Positions 1 through 9,338 of a DNA stretch of 64,000 bases are shown here, piece after piece. The DNA lies in contig NZ_JABXKP010000097.1 of the NCBI RefSeq assembly GCF_017114985.1, positions 1 through 64,000 of the forward strand, given 5' to 3'. The position numbers and the translations under genes were made by a program. Positions within the stretch are counted from its first letter, which is position 1; each line of letters opens with the position of its first letter. The notes beneath the pieces were generated by a model. The model was not told the origin of the DNA. It searched no databases and worked only from the letters and a program-made list of their open reading frames with translations. The stretch is from Nostoc sp. JL33. GTDB lineage: Bacteria; Cyanobacteriota; Cyanobacteriia; Cyanobacteriales; Nostocaceae.

Positions 1-836
1 TCGCTCTTGTTTGGCTTCTCTCTCAGGCACTTATTCAATATAACGAACCTATCTTCATGTGTCAACTATTTTTCCAAATATTTTTGAGAAGTTTGTCGAT
101 GCAGATGTAATCCTTAAATTGCAAGGGTTTTACTCTATTAAGTCTTTCTGGAAATTTCTGGATAAAATTCTGGTTGTAACCAGCTTTGGTGTTTTGTTAT
201 CCAGGCTGCTTTTAAACTCGCTGTTGCATGGCTGGCTACTTCCCATTAACTTCTTGACAACTATCACTTGGTGAGGCTCATGTTTTTAAAATGCCACGGT
301 CGTATTGAGCAAAACGGCAGTTATGGGAGTACCTGAGGGTATCGGTATCAGCACAAACTGAAGTTCAGCCAGAAGAAGATTACTCCTCTAGTTTGATTCC
401 AGGTGAAGCATCAGCTGATTTCATGGTGAAGCAGCATCAGCAAGAGCAGGTAAGGCTTTCGGGTCGTTTCCCGAATCATCATCTGCTTATATAGGATCAA
501 CAAAAACTCTTGAGCTTGTTCATGGAACATCTGCTGTACTTGATCGGATAAGTTCGTGTAGCGATCGCTCCTGAGGTATCATGTGGCGTTCGTAAAACAG
601 CAACCCTGTCGAATCACCCGCAATACAAGGCGTTTCTGCCCAGTAACTACCGAGAATGAAGAATTATGTTTACCTGTAGCGATCGCACAAGCTGAAGTTC
701 TACTGGCTCAACGTTGAGATGGGCGGCAATCAGTGCAAGGAGTTTTTGAAGATCCAGGGCTTGTGACGGCAAATCCATCTTCTGATTCATATCGTCTACC
801 ATCTCGTCATGCTAGCGTCAAACAAACAAAGAGAAT
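1..836. other. stretch without a convincing gene
   Basis: No reading frame here has a good start, a ribosome site and protein-like composition together. The only coding-looking piece is an open frame without a proper start at about 339-494 on the plus strand, reading SAQTEVQPEEDYSSSLIPGE and onward, which could be the tail of a decayed gene; I do not recognise it. HIP1-type gcgatcgc sites occur near 562 and 681. The last 60 bases should carry the promoter and 5' leader of the GDSL gene. Confidence 0.4.
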
Positions 837-1556
837 GTGATGACTCCGTTTCCACCTACGCGACGACGCTTTATTCAAGTAGTTGCAGGGGCAAGTGTCC
901 TGACTTTTTTGGGCTGTAATCGGCGGGAGCAAGCAATGGTGACGCTATATACTTTTGGCGACTCAATTTTAGATTGTGGACGATATAACGAGTTTGGCGT
1001 TCATCCAGGGCAACTCCTCGTCCAGAATGACGATCGCCTGTTTCCCGAATTTCAAGGTCAGGATCTCACTTCACATGGGCCTGCTCAACTGGAACATCGT
1101 GCGCGTGATGGTGCAACGGTTGATGGGTTGCCTTCTCAGGCTGATCGATTGCGGGTGGAAGGAAGGGCGATTGCACTAATCACTATTGGTGGTAATGATC
1201 TACTGCGGGGATTAATTCAAGATACTGGTGCAGGAATCGCAACGTTTGCCAATGCCCTCGATACATTTGTGCAGCAGTTGCCGATTCGTCCTATTCTGCT
1301 AGGTAATGTGTACGATCCTACCTTTGGAGATGATAGGCGCAACTTTGTAGGGGTTGAGTCGGCGATCGCCCGCAAGAACCTCCAGCGCATGAACACTGCA
1401 ATTCAAGAAATCGCCAATCGCTATGGGCAATTAGTTGATCTCCATGCCCATTTCCTAAAGGGCGATCTATCCTGGTTCACAGCCACTATCGAACCAAGCC
1501 TGCGGGGTGCGTCCCAAGTGCGGCGAGCTTTTCTCCCGTATGTTCTCGGTAAATAA
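837..1556 (+). CDS. SGNH/GDSL-family hydrolase, Tat-type lipoprotein
   Basis: Predicted exported SGNH-fold hydrolase of 239 aa, probably an esterase or lipase. The N-terminus has a twin-arginine-like stretch (RRRFIQ), a hydrophobic segment and a lipobox ending in Cys at about residue 27 (TFLGC), so it is likely exported and lipid-anchored. Block I is FGDSILD near residue 41, and block III is GGNDL near 118. The usual C-terminal DxxH block is replaced by a TIEPSLRGASQVRRAF segment without His in the expected place; a nearby DLHAH could substitute. Translation starts at GTG 837 or at the ATG immediately following; both give the same protein apart from one residue. It stands alone with non-coding DNA on both sides. 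Family assignment is firm; substrate unknown and activity open because of block V. Confidence 0.8.
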   Translation: MMTPFPPTRRRFIQVVAGASVLTFLGCNRREQAMVTLYTFGDSILDCGRYNEFGVHPGQLLVQNDDRLFPEFQGQDLTSHGPAQLEHRARDGATVDGLPSQADRLRVEGRAIALITIGGNDLLRGLIQDTGAGIATFANALDTFVQQLPIRPILLGNVYDPTFGDDRRNFVGVESAIARKNLQRMNTAIQEIANRYGQLVDLHAHFLKGDLSWFTATIEPSLRGASQVRRAFLPYVLGK

Positions 1557-2238
1557 AGATATTTTTTATTAGGTCGAGATTATATAGATGAGCGTTACCA
1601 ATCCTACCCTTAGATATAGATACAAAACGATCCTAATGGCAGACCAGCATCGCAAATTTAAATGCGATCGCATTCTACTACGGATTTGTAAAGTCAGCAG
1701 AAATCGATATACCGAGTTCCAGAAGTGTTCAACCTAGTCTGTAACAAAAATACCTCCTCCAAGTAGAGAAATTGTTCTAATACTTATCTTTAAAAATTAT
1801 TTACGCGCTCCTGGACGCTTATTCTATGATGCAGAAGTAGTCTCACAAGGGCTACTTTTTTTCTGCTCGTTTTAAGCTGTGGAATCGCAGGATATAACTT
1901 AGCTAGGGATGATAACTGTTGTTCTAGAACTTCTAGGATTAGTTTATCTTAATTGGCATTGCTGTAGGATAGTGCGTTGTTGCCCCATTTTTTGCACTAA
2001 TTCTGATGTGACTGGGACATTCTTAGTTAAATCCAAAGGACAGATAATATTTTCAAGTTGGGTTTTTCATACCCGTGCTGCTGAAATTGCGTCCCAACAA
2101 ACATTTAATTCGGCGGAACCATCTTGTCCTGCTTGTGAGATAATTCATTGTCAACAGCAGCATAGTTGCTAGATAATCATTTACATTACCATCGTGATCC
2201 ATTAATACTAGTTGTTTTTTCATAAAAGGAGAATTAAT
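1557..2238. other. 680-base intergenic region
   Basis: Separates the GDSL gene from the deaminase. Apart from a stem-loop near 1831-1866 I see no coding or RNA gene. Open frames on either strand here lack ribosome sites and have Cys/Phe-rich low-quality translations. Confidence 0.5.
1831..1866 (+). terminator. stem-loop with T run, possible terminator
   Basis: GCAGAAGTAG (1831-1840) faces CTAC and a run of seven T, then TTCTGC (1861-1866). The stem can close either as AGTAG/CTACT with a U-rich tail or as GCAGAA/TTCTGC. It lies 275 bases after the GDSL stop, so assignment to that gene is uncertain. Confidence 0.35.
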
Positions 2239-2670
2239 ATGGATGAGTTTATAGAAGCTGCAATTCAAGAAGCAAAACAAGGCAGACAAGAAGGTGGAAT
2301 TCCCATTGGTTCGGTTCTCGTCAAGGATGGCAAAATTCTTGGCAGAGGGCACAATAAACGTGTGCAAGATGGCGATCCTGTCACCCATGCCGAAATCGAT
2401 TGTCTCCGCAATGCTGGGAGAGTTGGCAACTACAGAGGTACAACACTCTATTCAACTTTGATGCCGTGTTATCTGTGCGCTGGGGCAGTGGTACAATTTG
2501 GCATTAAAAAAGTCATCGCTGGAGAATCCAAAACTTTTCCTGGTGCTAAAGAATTTATGGTATCTCACGGTGTGGAAGTAATTGATCTTAATCTTGACGA
2601 ATGCGAACAAATGATGAGTGAGTTTATTGAAACTAACCCGGAACTTTGGAATGAAGATATCGGTAATTAG
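2239..2670 (+). CDS. cytosine deaminase, yeast Fcy1-like
   Basis: Zinc-dependent deaminase of the CDA superfamily, 143 aa, predicted to convert cytosine to uracil in pyrimidine salvage. The zinc and proton-shuttle site is THAEIDC (His plus Glu, near residue 53) and the second zinc half-site is MPCYLC (near 78-83). From memory the C-terminus (FIET.PELWNEDIGN) and the HAEIDCLRNAGR stretch resemble fungal cytosine deaminase Fcy1 much more than tRNA adenosine deaminase TadA or guanine deaminase. The start at 2239 is chosen because AAAAGGAG sits 7 bases upstream; the frame is open further 5' but without a ribosome site. Adenine or guanine derivatives cannot be excluded as substrates. The gene is monocistronic. 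Confidence 0.8.
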   Translation: MDEFIEAAIQEAKQGRQEGGIPIGSVLVKDGKILGRGHNKRVQDGDPVTHAEIDCLRNAGRVGNYRGTTLYSTLMPCYLCAGAVVQFGIKKVIAGESKTFPGAKEFMVSHGVEVIDLNLDECEQMMSEFIETNPELWNEDIGN

Positions 2671-2998
2671 TTAGGAGTAGCGCTGTTAAGGTGACTTTTG
2701 CTCGCAGAATTATGGCAAGAGCGATCGCTATCTAAAAAGGAACTTAACAATTCACGCATTCACGCATTCATGCATTCTTGCATTAAAGACATTTTGCCTA
2801 CGGCACGCTATAGCCAACAGACTCTTATTTAAACTCCGACTCAAACTGAGACTACGTGTAATGGTTGGGGTCTTAAACCCTTTAATTTACTATAAAATAA
2901 CAGGATAAATCCTGGGTGCAATCCTTGAAGGATTTGTCGAACAAAGTCCAGTAAGCGTGATGGTACTGGGGCTGATCGAAAGAGGCTAATGATCATTC
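2671..2998. other. 328-base convergent intergenic gap
   Basis: Lies between convergent genes. It holds an 8-bp tandem repeat (2751-2782), one HIP1 site near 2722 and a small inverted repeat CAATCCTT/AAGGATTTG near 2920. No gene seen. Confidence 0.5.
2751..2782. repeat. 8-bp tandem repeat, four units
   Basis: Units TTCACGCA, TTCACGCA, TTCATGCA and TTCTTGCA follow one another without gaps. Short tandem repeats of this kind are common in Nostocales intergenic DNA. Confidence 0.8.
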
Positions 2999-4120
2999 CT
3001 AATCCAGCAAAAGTGTGCTGTTATTATCAATCAAGGTAAGAGCTTCACTAGTCGCCATGTCTGGCTTCGGCCGTGATGCAGCATAAGTCTGAATGTAACG
3101 CCGCACTTCTAGCGGAAAGTCGGGGTAATCTAACACTGCATCCCCATCGGCAATAGTTGCCCAAAAGTCTCGCAAACTAGGAGCTAATTCTTTTGCCTGT
3201 GATAATGGTAAGTTTAATGGAGAGTGAGTTAGTAGCTTGATTAAAAAGGGGAAAGAGCGATCGCCCATCCACTGCCGCGATGACTGTTGCAAGTCGGGGA
3301 ACTCAGGCACTGACTCTACGCGATGGGATAAAATTTGCAACGATTCTTTACCTTGTTTATCCCGATGAAACTCTAGCACCCGATAAGGGTGAGGATAACT
3401 AACTAAAGAGCCAGTGGTAATATCATATACTCCTTGGGAGTAAGCAACATCCTGAATGTGCAAATGCCCAGTAAACACTAGCTTGACTCCGTAGCGCCTG
3501 AGCAACTGCAAAAGTTCTGCTGAATTGGATAACATATAGCGATTTGCCAGTGGATGGCTCGATTGATTGGGCAAATGCTCCACCACATTATGATGCACCA
3601 TCACCAGAATTAATTCATCACCAGATGCCGCCAGCACCTCTTCTAACCACCGTAGCTGTTTGGTATCCAAACACCCCACCTGCTCACCTTGGTCATTAAA
3701 GAAGTTAGAATTCAGCCCAATCAGCTTAACTCCTGGCAATAACTGACGAATGTAGTAAATCTGCTGTGGATCGTCATAGCCACATTTCGTGTAATAGTAG
3801 GGAAAATCTGCAAAACCAATTGATTGCTGATCAGCCAACAGCACAGGAACGTCATGATTACCAGGAACAACATAGACAGGAAAAGGTAGCTGCGCTAAAC
3901 ATTGTTGCAACCAGGCGTGGTTTTCTGGTTCGCCGTGCTGAGTTAAATCTCCTGGTAACAACAAGAAATCTAAATCGAGTTGTGTTAAATGTTCTAGTAC
4001 ACTTTTAAACGCCGAGATGCTGACTTCCACCAGATGAAACCGACTGGGATGATCCCAGATTGTGTGGGGAAGTGCTAGGTGTAAGTCGCTAACTACCGCA
4101 AAGCGAAAATTGAGAGCCAT
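2999..4120 (-). CDS. calcineurin-like metallophosphoesterase
   Basis: Cytosolic two-metal phosphoesterase of 373 aa. All the family motifs are visible in order: SDLHLA near residue 11, GDLTQHGE near 58, GNHD near 87, VHHN near 175 and GHLH near 217. The first 250 residues form the catalytic domain, related to the CpdA/Icc (3',5'-cyclic nucleotide phosphodiesterase) type. The last ~110 residues are a C-terminal extension with no motif I recognise. Substrate is not deducible; cyclic nucleotides are one possibility. It is divergent from mtnP, with 254 bases between start codons for both promoters, and convergent with the deaminase gene. Confidence 0.85.
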   Translation of the reverse strand: MALNFRFAVVSDLHLALPHTIWDHPSRFHLVEVSISAFKSVLEHLTQLDLDFLLLPGDLTQHGEPENHAWLQQCLAQLPFPVYVVPGNHDVPVLLADQQSIGFADFPYYYTKCGYDDPQQIYYIRQLLPGVKLIGLNSNFFNDQGEQVGCLDTKQLRWLEEVLAASGDELILVMVHHNVVEHLPNQSSHPLANRYMLSNSAELLQLLRRYGVKLVFTGHLHIQDVAYSQGVYDITTGSLVSYPHPYRVLEFHRDKQGKESLQILSHRVESVPEFPDLQQSSRQWMGDRSFPFLIKLLTHSPLNLPLSQAKELAPSLRDFWATIADGDAVLDYPDFPLEVRRYIQTYAASRPKPDMATSEALTLIDNNSTLLLD

Positions 4121-4374
4121 TGATTTATGGAAATGTTAAAAGCAGGGTTAAAACAAGTCTTTTCCCAAAAGTATAACGCTTGCTTTGTTTCCCTGCGTAA
4201 GAGTGCGTTTACTTAACATTTATATACATTAAGCATTGATTAGACGCTATGGTGACAATTATTTATTGGGATTGTTAATTTTGAATTCGCAGCAAAGCGA
4301 CGTGACTGCCTTTTCTGCTACTCCCCTTTTCGATAAAATAACTTAGCAGATCAGCAAGGAACAGATTTAGAATC

Positions 4375-5247
4375 ATGGCTCAAGCTAGTATTGGGATTAT
4401 TGGTGGTAGCGGTCTGTATAAAATGGATGCGCTCAAAGATGTAGAAGAGGTGCGAGTCGAGACTCCTTTTGGTTCACCATCTGATGCTTTGATTCTGGGG
4501 ACTTTGGATGGTACACGGGTAGCTTTTTTGGCGCGTCATGGTCGCAATCACACGCTTTTACCTTCAGAGTTACCGTTTCGCGCTAATATCTATGCGATGA
4601 AACAATTAGGTGTGAAGTATTTAATCTCAGCTAGTGCTGTAGGTTCCTTGAAAGCAGAGGCGAAACCACTAGATATGGTGGTGCCAGATCAGTTTATTGA
4701 CAGAACGAAAAATCGAATTTCAACATTTTTTGGTGAGGGAATTGTCGCTCATATTGCCTTTGCTGATCCGATTTGTAAGAATTTGGCTGTTGTGTTGGCA
4801 GATGCGATCGCATCTCTCAATTTACCAGAAGTTACTCTCCATCGCGGCGGCACTTATGTGTGCATGGAAGGGCCGGCTTTTTCCACAAAAGCAGAATCAA
4901 ATCTTTACCGCAGTTGGGATGCAACAATCATTGGCATGACGAATTTACCAGAGGCGAAGTTGGCTAGGGAAGCGGAAATTGCCTATGCAACTTTAGCGCT
5001 GGTAACAGATTACGATTGTTGGCATCCAGATCATGACAGTGTGACAGTGGAATTAGTGATTAGCAATTTGCTGCGGAATGCTGTAAATGCTCAAAAGGTG
5101 ATTCAAGAAACTGTGCGGCGGTTGAGTGAAAATCCACCGCCGAGTGAGGCGCATTCGGCGTTGCAGTATGCAATTTTGACTCAGTTGGATAAAGCACCAG
5201 CAGCGACAAAAGAAAAGTTAGGGTTATTGTTGCACAAGTATTTGTAG
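4375..5247 (+). CDS. mtnP: S-methyl-5'-thioadenosine phosphorylase
   Basis: Phosphorolyses methylthioadenosine, the by-product of polyamine synthesis, to adenine and 5-methylthioribose-1-phosphate, the first step of methionine salvage. The 290 aa length and motifs fit MtnP: phosphate loop IGGSGLYKM near residue 9, [18 protein letters not shown] near 60, SASAVGSL near 90, the substrate segment [13 protein letters not shown] near 165 and [15 protein letters not shown] near 195. The MTA-type Ser/Thr and Asp substitutions separate it from purine nucleoside phosphorylase in the same superfamily. The start ATG 4375 follows AAGGA about 10 bases upstream. A strong hairpin 134 bases after the stop terminates it. 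Confidence 0.95.
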   Translation: MAQASIGIIGGSGLYKMDALKDVEEVRVETPFGSPSDALILGTLDGTRVAFLARHGRNHTLLPSELPFRANIYAMKQLGVKYLISASAVGSLKAEAKPLDMVVPDQFIDRTKNRISTFFGEGIVAHIAFADPICKNLAVVLADAIASLNLPEVTLHRGGTYVCMEGPAFSTKAESNLYRSWDATIIGMTNLPEAKLAREAEIAYATLALVTDYDCWHPDHDSVTVELVISNLLRNAVNAQKVIQETVRRLSENPPPSEAHSALQYAILTQLDKAPAATKEKLGLLLHKYL

Positions 5248-5264
5248 TATTGGTGATGAATGAG

Positions 5265-5291
5265 CGATGTCTACGACGGCTATGCCTACGC
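5265..5291. repeat. dispersed Nostoc repeat (CGATGTCTACGACGG type)
   Basis: Variant copy of the 28-bp element found exactly at 16705-16732 and, inverted, at 47572-47599 in this window. Here one base is missing and one is changed. It is followed by related GC-rich repeat sequence up to about 5340. Confidence 0.8.
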
Positions 5292-5380
5292 CTTCTCTAC
5301 TTTGGGGTGCGCCAACGGCTTCTCCAAAGGAGTACGCAATCACTAATCAGCACTACGTAAGTCTTGCCCACCTAAAACTA

Positions 5381-5410
5381 AAACAAAGCCTGCCTACGCA
5401 GGCTTTGTTT
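5381..5410. terminator. bidirectional intrinsic terminator
   Basis: AAACAAAGCCTGC (5381-5393) pairs perfectly with GCAGGCTTTGTTT (5398-5410) around a 4-base loop. A-rich and T-rich flanks on both sides suit termination of mtnP from the left and of the lipoprotein gene from the right. Confidence 0.85.
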
Positions 5411-5475
5411 AGGTAAACCCAGACTAAACGTCTGTGGGCGCTTTCATATTTTTGCAGGAGATTGAATAACTAATC

Positions 5476-6078
5476 TCAATCAACGTCTTTGACTGTCCTC
5501 TTGACTGCGTTGCCTGCATCCTCAGCTGTGCGCTGAACATTATTACCAGCATCCTCAGCCCCACGCTGAACATTTTTTGTCACATCTTCGGCAGCATTCT
5601 GGGTATTACCCTTAATATTTTCAATTCCACGCTGAGTTCCCTTAACAACACCTTTGCGAACTTCTTCAGCTGAACTGCCAATATCTTCACCCAGGTTCTT
5701 CACTCTTTCACCAAAGGGTGTGCCTTGTTTGTAATTTTGCCCATATTGGTCTGGGCTGTCAATTCCCTTCTGATCAATATTTTTTTCAGAATTTTTTGCC
5801 AGTGCATCAGCTTTGTCATTAGCTGCCTTTTCATCTAATCTCCCTCTAGGGTCTACATCGCTAAAGTTATTGATTCCACCAGCAGGAGAAGAGAGAGGAT
5901 AATCTTTTGTGGGATCATATCGTTTGGAATAAGGCGATTGCTCATCAAGCTGTGGTGGCTGCGTTGCTACTCCTGGATCACCACAAGCTTGTGTCAGAAA
6001 TAAGAATATTCCTGCAAAAAAAACAGTTAAAACTTTCAAGGGACGAATGCTTTTCAGCCAATTCATTGCTTTTTTCAT
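5476..6078 (-). CDS. lipoprotein with amphipathic LEA-like repeats
   Basis: Predicted secreted lipoprotein of 200 aa. The N-terminus is a positively charged signal segment (WLKSIRPLKVLTVFFAG) ending in a lipobox-like LTQAC at about residue 32. The mature part is hydrophilic, and its last ~75 residues are built from about 11-residue repeats of the type NVQRGAEDAGN, expected to form an amphipathic helix as in LEA or apolipoprotein-like proteins. It is a paralogue of the next gene, with the same signal architecture (LKKIRL..VLT.FFAG). I recall such pairs as a cyanobacterial family of unknown function (possibly DUF6658). A role in envelope or stress protection is only inference. The start has GGAGCAGAAGT just upstream. 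Confidence 0.7.
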   Translation of the reverse strand: MKKAMNWLKSIRPLKVLTVFFAGIFLFLTQACGDPGVATQPPQLDEQSPYSKRYDPTKDYPLSSPAGGINNFSDVDPRGRLDEKAANDKADALAKNSEKNIDQKGIDSPDQYGQNYKQGTPFGERVKNLGEDIGSSAEEVRKGVVKGTQRGIENIKGNTQNAAEDVTKNVQRGAEDAGNNVQRTAEDAGNAVKRTVKDVD

Positions 6079-6176
6079 ACTTCTGCTCCTTGCATTTTTG
6101 TGACTAAGTTAAACTTCAACCAAGATGGCATTTTGAATTAATTTTACATCCAAAGCATTGAGATAAAATAAGGGTT

Positions 6177-6743
6177 CTATCTGCCTACTGCTGGATTTTT
6201 TTGTAATTCCGGTCTAGCAGACGCTTCATCTGCCTTATCTTTCAAAAAGCCGGAAGCTTCTTCAACAGCACCTTTTACAGTGTCAAGCCGATCTTGAACT
6301 CGATCTCCTAGATTTGGTTCATTCTGAATCAAACCACCTGGTTCAGGTTGTTGGAAGTCCTTGTCTGTGATAATTGGCAGTTCTCCTTCTTTCTTGATTC
6401 GACCTGCTGGTGTCTCAGCACCAGGATAAAGTATCTCGGATTCTTTGCTTGTAGCAATCAACAATTGCGAACTTGGTTGTAAGCTAGCTTCGTCGCGTCC
6501 CTGATTGGCTTTTGGGTTTACTATTTTCGGATCGGTGGACATTCTGTAGTCGGTATACTTGTCTCCACCGTTCTTATAAGGATTGTTTGCTCCGCCAGCT
6601 TGTACAGCAGGATTTTGTGGATTTGCACCTTGAGCATTTGCCCCACTACAAGCAGTGCTAACTATCAACATTAGTCCAGCGAAAAAGATAGTTAATACCT
6701 GGCGCAATCTTATTTTTTTCAAGAATACTCTTACAGCGTTCAT
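6177..6743 (-). CDS. lipoprotein, paralogue of the downstream gene
   Basis: Predicted lipoprotein of 188 aa. The signal peptide FLKKIRLRQVLTIFFAG leads to a lipobox VSTAC with Cys near residue 33, very similar to the neighbouring lipoprotein. The mature protein starts with an Asn/Gly/Ala-rich linker and ends in a charged stretch (GDRVQDRLDTVKGAVEEA) with one amphipathic repeat instead of several. Order on the minus strand is this gene, a 98-base gap, then the repeat-rich paralogue, so they may be cotranscribed. AGGAGG lies 7-12 bases upstream of the ATG. Function unknown; conservation seems cyanobacterial. Confidence 0.7.
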   Translation of the reverse strand: MNAVRVFLKKIRLRQVLTIFFAGLMLIVSTACSGANAQGANPQNPAVQAGGANNPYKNGGDKYTDYRMSTDPKIVNPKANQGRDEASLQPSSQLLIATSKESEILYPGAETPAGRIKKEGELPIITDKDFQQPEPGGLIQNEPNLGDRVQDRLDTVKGAVEEASGFLKDKADEASARPELQKNPAVGR

Positions 6744-7085
6744 GTAATCCTCCTTACCAAAATATTAATAAGCAAATAGTTTGCTGATTCATTGGATTGG
6801 TCAGCAAGTGATTGTGCTTGTTTGCGTTGCCTAATCTTTGATAACCTCTATTAAGGATATGAATAATAAAATTAACTTTACCTCTAGCGCAGGCCACATT
6901 TTAATTAGGTTCGATAGAATATTTTTATCTAACTAGAGAGAGATATAAAATAAAATAATATACTTTCCGGTAAAAGAACTACATAGACCTGTTTAATACT
7001 TCAAAAGCTTTGGATAGGTGGCTGATGTAGTGTAATAGTTGAAGTATTCAGCCCTTGTTGCTCTCACCGTTAAATCACTAAATTT
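6744..7085. other. divergent promoter region, AT-rich
   Basis: 342 bases between divergently transcribed genes. The sequence is AT-rich, with no gene or notable repeat seen. Promoters for the lipoprotein pair (leftward) and the membrane protein (rightward) must lie here. Confidence 0.5.
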
Positions 7086-8006
7086 ATGAAGCAATTTTTA
7101 CGCTGGATAATTTTGGGGGGAACGCTGTTTTTTTTAGGAAAAGCTTTGAAGGATAATTGGATTGAGGTGACTGCTATCCGCATTGATGGGGTAGGATGGG
7201 CAATTATAGCGATCGCAACAGGCGTAACTTTACTGGCACATACTTGGGCAGGCTGGATCTGGACTTGGATTTTGCAAGAGTTAAATCAACCTGTATCATC
7301 TTCCCAGTTCATCCTAATTTACCTAAAAACGAACATTGCTAAGTATTTACCAGGTAACATCTGGCATCACTACGGACGAATTATCGCCGCAAAAAATGCC
7401 AATGTTTCTGCTGGTGCAGCTACCTTAAGCGTTTTACTGGAACCGCTACTCATGCTAGCGGCTGCTTTAATCATCATTGTCCTATGCAGTAGCCAATTTG
7501 CGGCAGCTAATACTAGCCTTGTTTTGCAAATACTACAATTGCTGAGTTTAGCTGTAGTTCTTTGTGCGATTCATCCCTGGTTTTTAAACCCAGTTATTCG
7601 CTTTTTGTACAGATTGAAAGCAAAAAAGTCTGGTACTAGCACTGAGTCAACTGTTCCCTTCAGTCTTAAAAGCTATCCCCTACGTCCTTTGTTAGGAGAA
7701 TTGGGCTTTATGGGACTACGCGCCACTGGGTTTATATTAACTATGTCCGCCGTGGGTTCGTTGAATGCGAATCAAATTCCTTTGTTGTTAGGGGCTTTTA
7801 GTTGCGCTTGGCTGTTAGGGTTTATCATTCCAGGTGCGCCTGGTGGGTTAGGTGTGTTTGAAGCGACTGCATATGAACTTTTACGACACCACTTTCCAGC
7901 TGCCCTAGTATTTAGTGCGATCGCTCTATATCGCCTTATTAGTATTCTAGCTGAAACTGCGGGTGCTGCTTTGGCTTGTTTAGATGAACGCCTTGCTAAA
8001 TCATGA
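7086..8006 (+). CDS. LPG-synthase-TM / UPF0104 family membrane protein
   Basis: Integral membrane protein of 306 aa with about eight hydrophobic helices. It matches the flippase-like membrane half of lysylphosphatidylglycerol synthase (UPF0104 family): the conserved NIAKYLPGNIWHHYGR stretch near residue 83 and IIPGAPGGLGVFEA near 250 are the family signatures. There is no C-terminal aminoacyl-transferase domain, so it is not a full MprF and more likely moves or modifies a lipid or glycolipid. Convergent with the next gene, 12 bases apart. No clear ribosome site precedes ATG 7086. Confidence 0.8.
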   Translation: MKQFLRWIILGGTLFFLGKALKDNWIEVTAIRIDGVGWAIIAIATGVTLLAHTWAGWIWTWILQELNQPVSSSQFILIYLKTNIAKYLPGNIWHHYGRIIAAKNANVSAGAATLSVLLEPLLMLAAALIIIVLCSSQFAAANTSLVLQILQLLSLAVVLCAIHPWFLNPVIRFLYRLKAKKSGTSTESTVPFSLKSYPLRPLLGELGFMGLRATGFILTMSAVGSLNANQIPLLLGAFSCAWLLGFIIPGAPGGLGVFEATAYELLRHHFPAALVFSAIALYRLISILAETAGAALACLDERLAKS

Positions 8007-8018
8007 ATCAGGCGACAC

Positions 8019-9338
8019 TCATTTTTGTCTATCTACCTTTATCTGTGAGAACACACGATAACCATCCAGATTTAATTGCGGATCACTGCTTGTATCTTCT
8101 TCCATCTTAATCAAGTTATATTCTACGTTTTCTGCGTAAATTGCAAACGTGATATTAAAAATCTCCATAAAATTGATTACCCATTTACACTCATCTTTAG
8201 GATATTTTTCATAATAACGAATCAGATGAGCAATCCTAATTTCTAAATGTCTACGAGAATTTCTACAAATCAAAATAGTCTTTAGCAGTATAATCACTAA
8301 TGTTAGAGAGTGACCTGGGGCAAGCAATAATATAAATAATGACGAAGGTTCTTTCCCATTTTCTGTTGTCAAACAATCAATCACTCGATTACAGGTTCTC
8401 AATAACAATTCTTTAGTGATAATTTCTTGACTATAATCTTTTTTCCATAAGGATAAATTCTCTGCAAACTGTCGCCGCCAAGTCTCGACTACTTTTTGAT
8501 TATCTACAGAAAAAAATAGATATTTTTCTATACTTATTTTAAATTCTTCAAGAGTTTGCTCTTGAGTTTGCTTGATAAATATATGGGCAATATTTTCATG
8601 GCTAAACACACCCTTCCTTAAAACAATTGATTTTATTAAATGCAGAGCATTATCTCCCAAAAGACTGGGATTTGTGTAGCGTGTTGTGCTTGACACGGCA
8701 GATTGAGAACGAGCAATATACATTGCCAATTCAAACTTAAATTTGTCTTTTATCTGTTTAGAAAGCTTTCTGGCAGCCTCTTGCTGCTCTCTGGGATTAT
8801 TCTCATTAATAGATTGATCAACTAATAAATAGGAACTGTAGCGATTAGCCCAATGACTTTTAGATAATTCCTCATGTTTCCCAGCAAATAATTTTAGTTC
8901 TTCGTAGTCTTTGCTGGTTATGAAATTTTCTAGCCAGCTTTTACAGATATTTATCGCTGGAAAATTATTGGTCTTTACTTTCATATTCTCATTAGCAAAT
9001 AAATTAACTAATTCTTGAATATATTTGTCTTTTCTGTTACTTGTCCAATTGTTAATTATTATGTAGCTACACCGTTTAAGTGTATTACAGAACTCCTGTT
9101 CCTGCTCATCTAAAAAAATGCTGTATATCCCAGGTATAGAAGGGTAGTACTGTGAATCAAGACCGTCTATAAATAAAGCTTTGAATTCCCGTAAAACATC
9201 ATCTGGCGGCAATTGTTTGACAATTTTCACGAAGAAGCTATAAACCTCTTCTTGTGCAATTTGCAAATTTGGCTGTCTAGATTTAGACGTAACAAAATGC
9301 GGATATTCCTGACTAATTAATAAACTATTAGCGGTCAT
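8019..9338 (-). CDS. conserved cyanobacterial protein of unknown function
   Basis: A 439-aa, mostly helical, soluble-looking protein that I cannot assign. It has no signal peptide; one moderately hydrophobic helix (SLFILLLAPGHSLTLVIILL) lies near residue 335. The middle part (SLLGDNALHLIKSIVLRKGVFSHENIAHIF) looks like a conserved core, and the N-terminal third is Glu/Lys-rich. Codon use resembles the neighbours, so it is probably resident rather than recently acquired. It is convergent with the UPF0104 gene, with a 333-base gap to the upstream tRNA. Confidence 0.65.
   Translation of the reverse strand: MTANSLLISQEYPHFVTSKSRQPNLQIAQEEVYSFFVKIVKQLPPDDVLREFKALFIDGLDSQYYPSIPGIYSIFLDEQEQEFCNTLKRCSYIIINNWTSNRKDKYIQELVNLFANENMKVKTNNFPAINICKSWLENFITSKDYEELKLFAGKHEELSKSHWANRYSSYLLVDQSINENNPREQQEAARKLSKQIKDKFKFELAMYIARSQSAVSSTTRYTNPSLLGDNALHLIKSIVLRKGVFSHENIAHIFIKQTQEQTLEEFKISIEKYLFFSVDNQKVVETWRRQFAENLSLWKKDYSQEIITKELLLRTCNRVIDCLTTENGKEPSSLFILLLAPGHSLTLVIILLKTILICRNSRRHLEIRIAHLIRYYEKYPKDECKWVINFMEIFNITFAIYAENVEYNLIKMEEDTSSDPQLNLDGYRVFSQIKVDRQK

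Noticed and set aside
59-274. 71-codon plus-strand frame
   Set aside because: Phe/Leu-rich, no ribosome site, no recognisable motif.
1909-2172. 87-codon plus-strand frame before the deaminase
   Set aside because: Cys/Ile-rich random-looking translation, no ribosome site, no family resemblance.
2880-2998. possible structured RNA
   Set aside because: Only a short CAATCCTT/AAGGATT hairpin; no pattern of a known riboswitch or small RNA.
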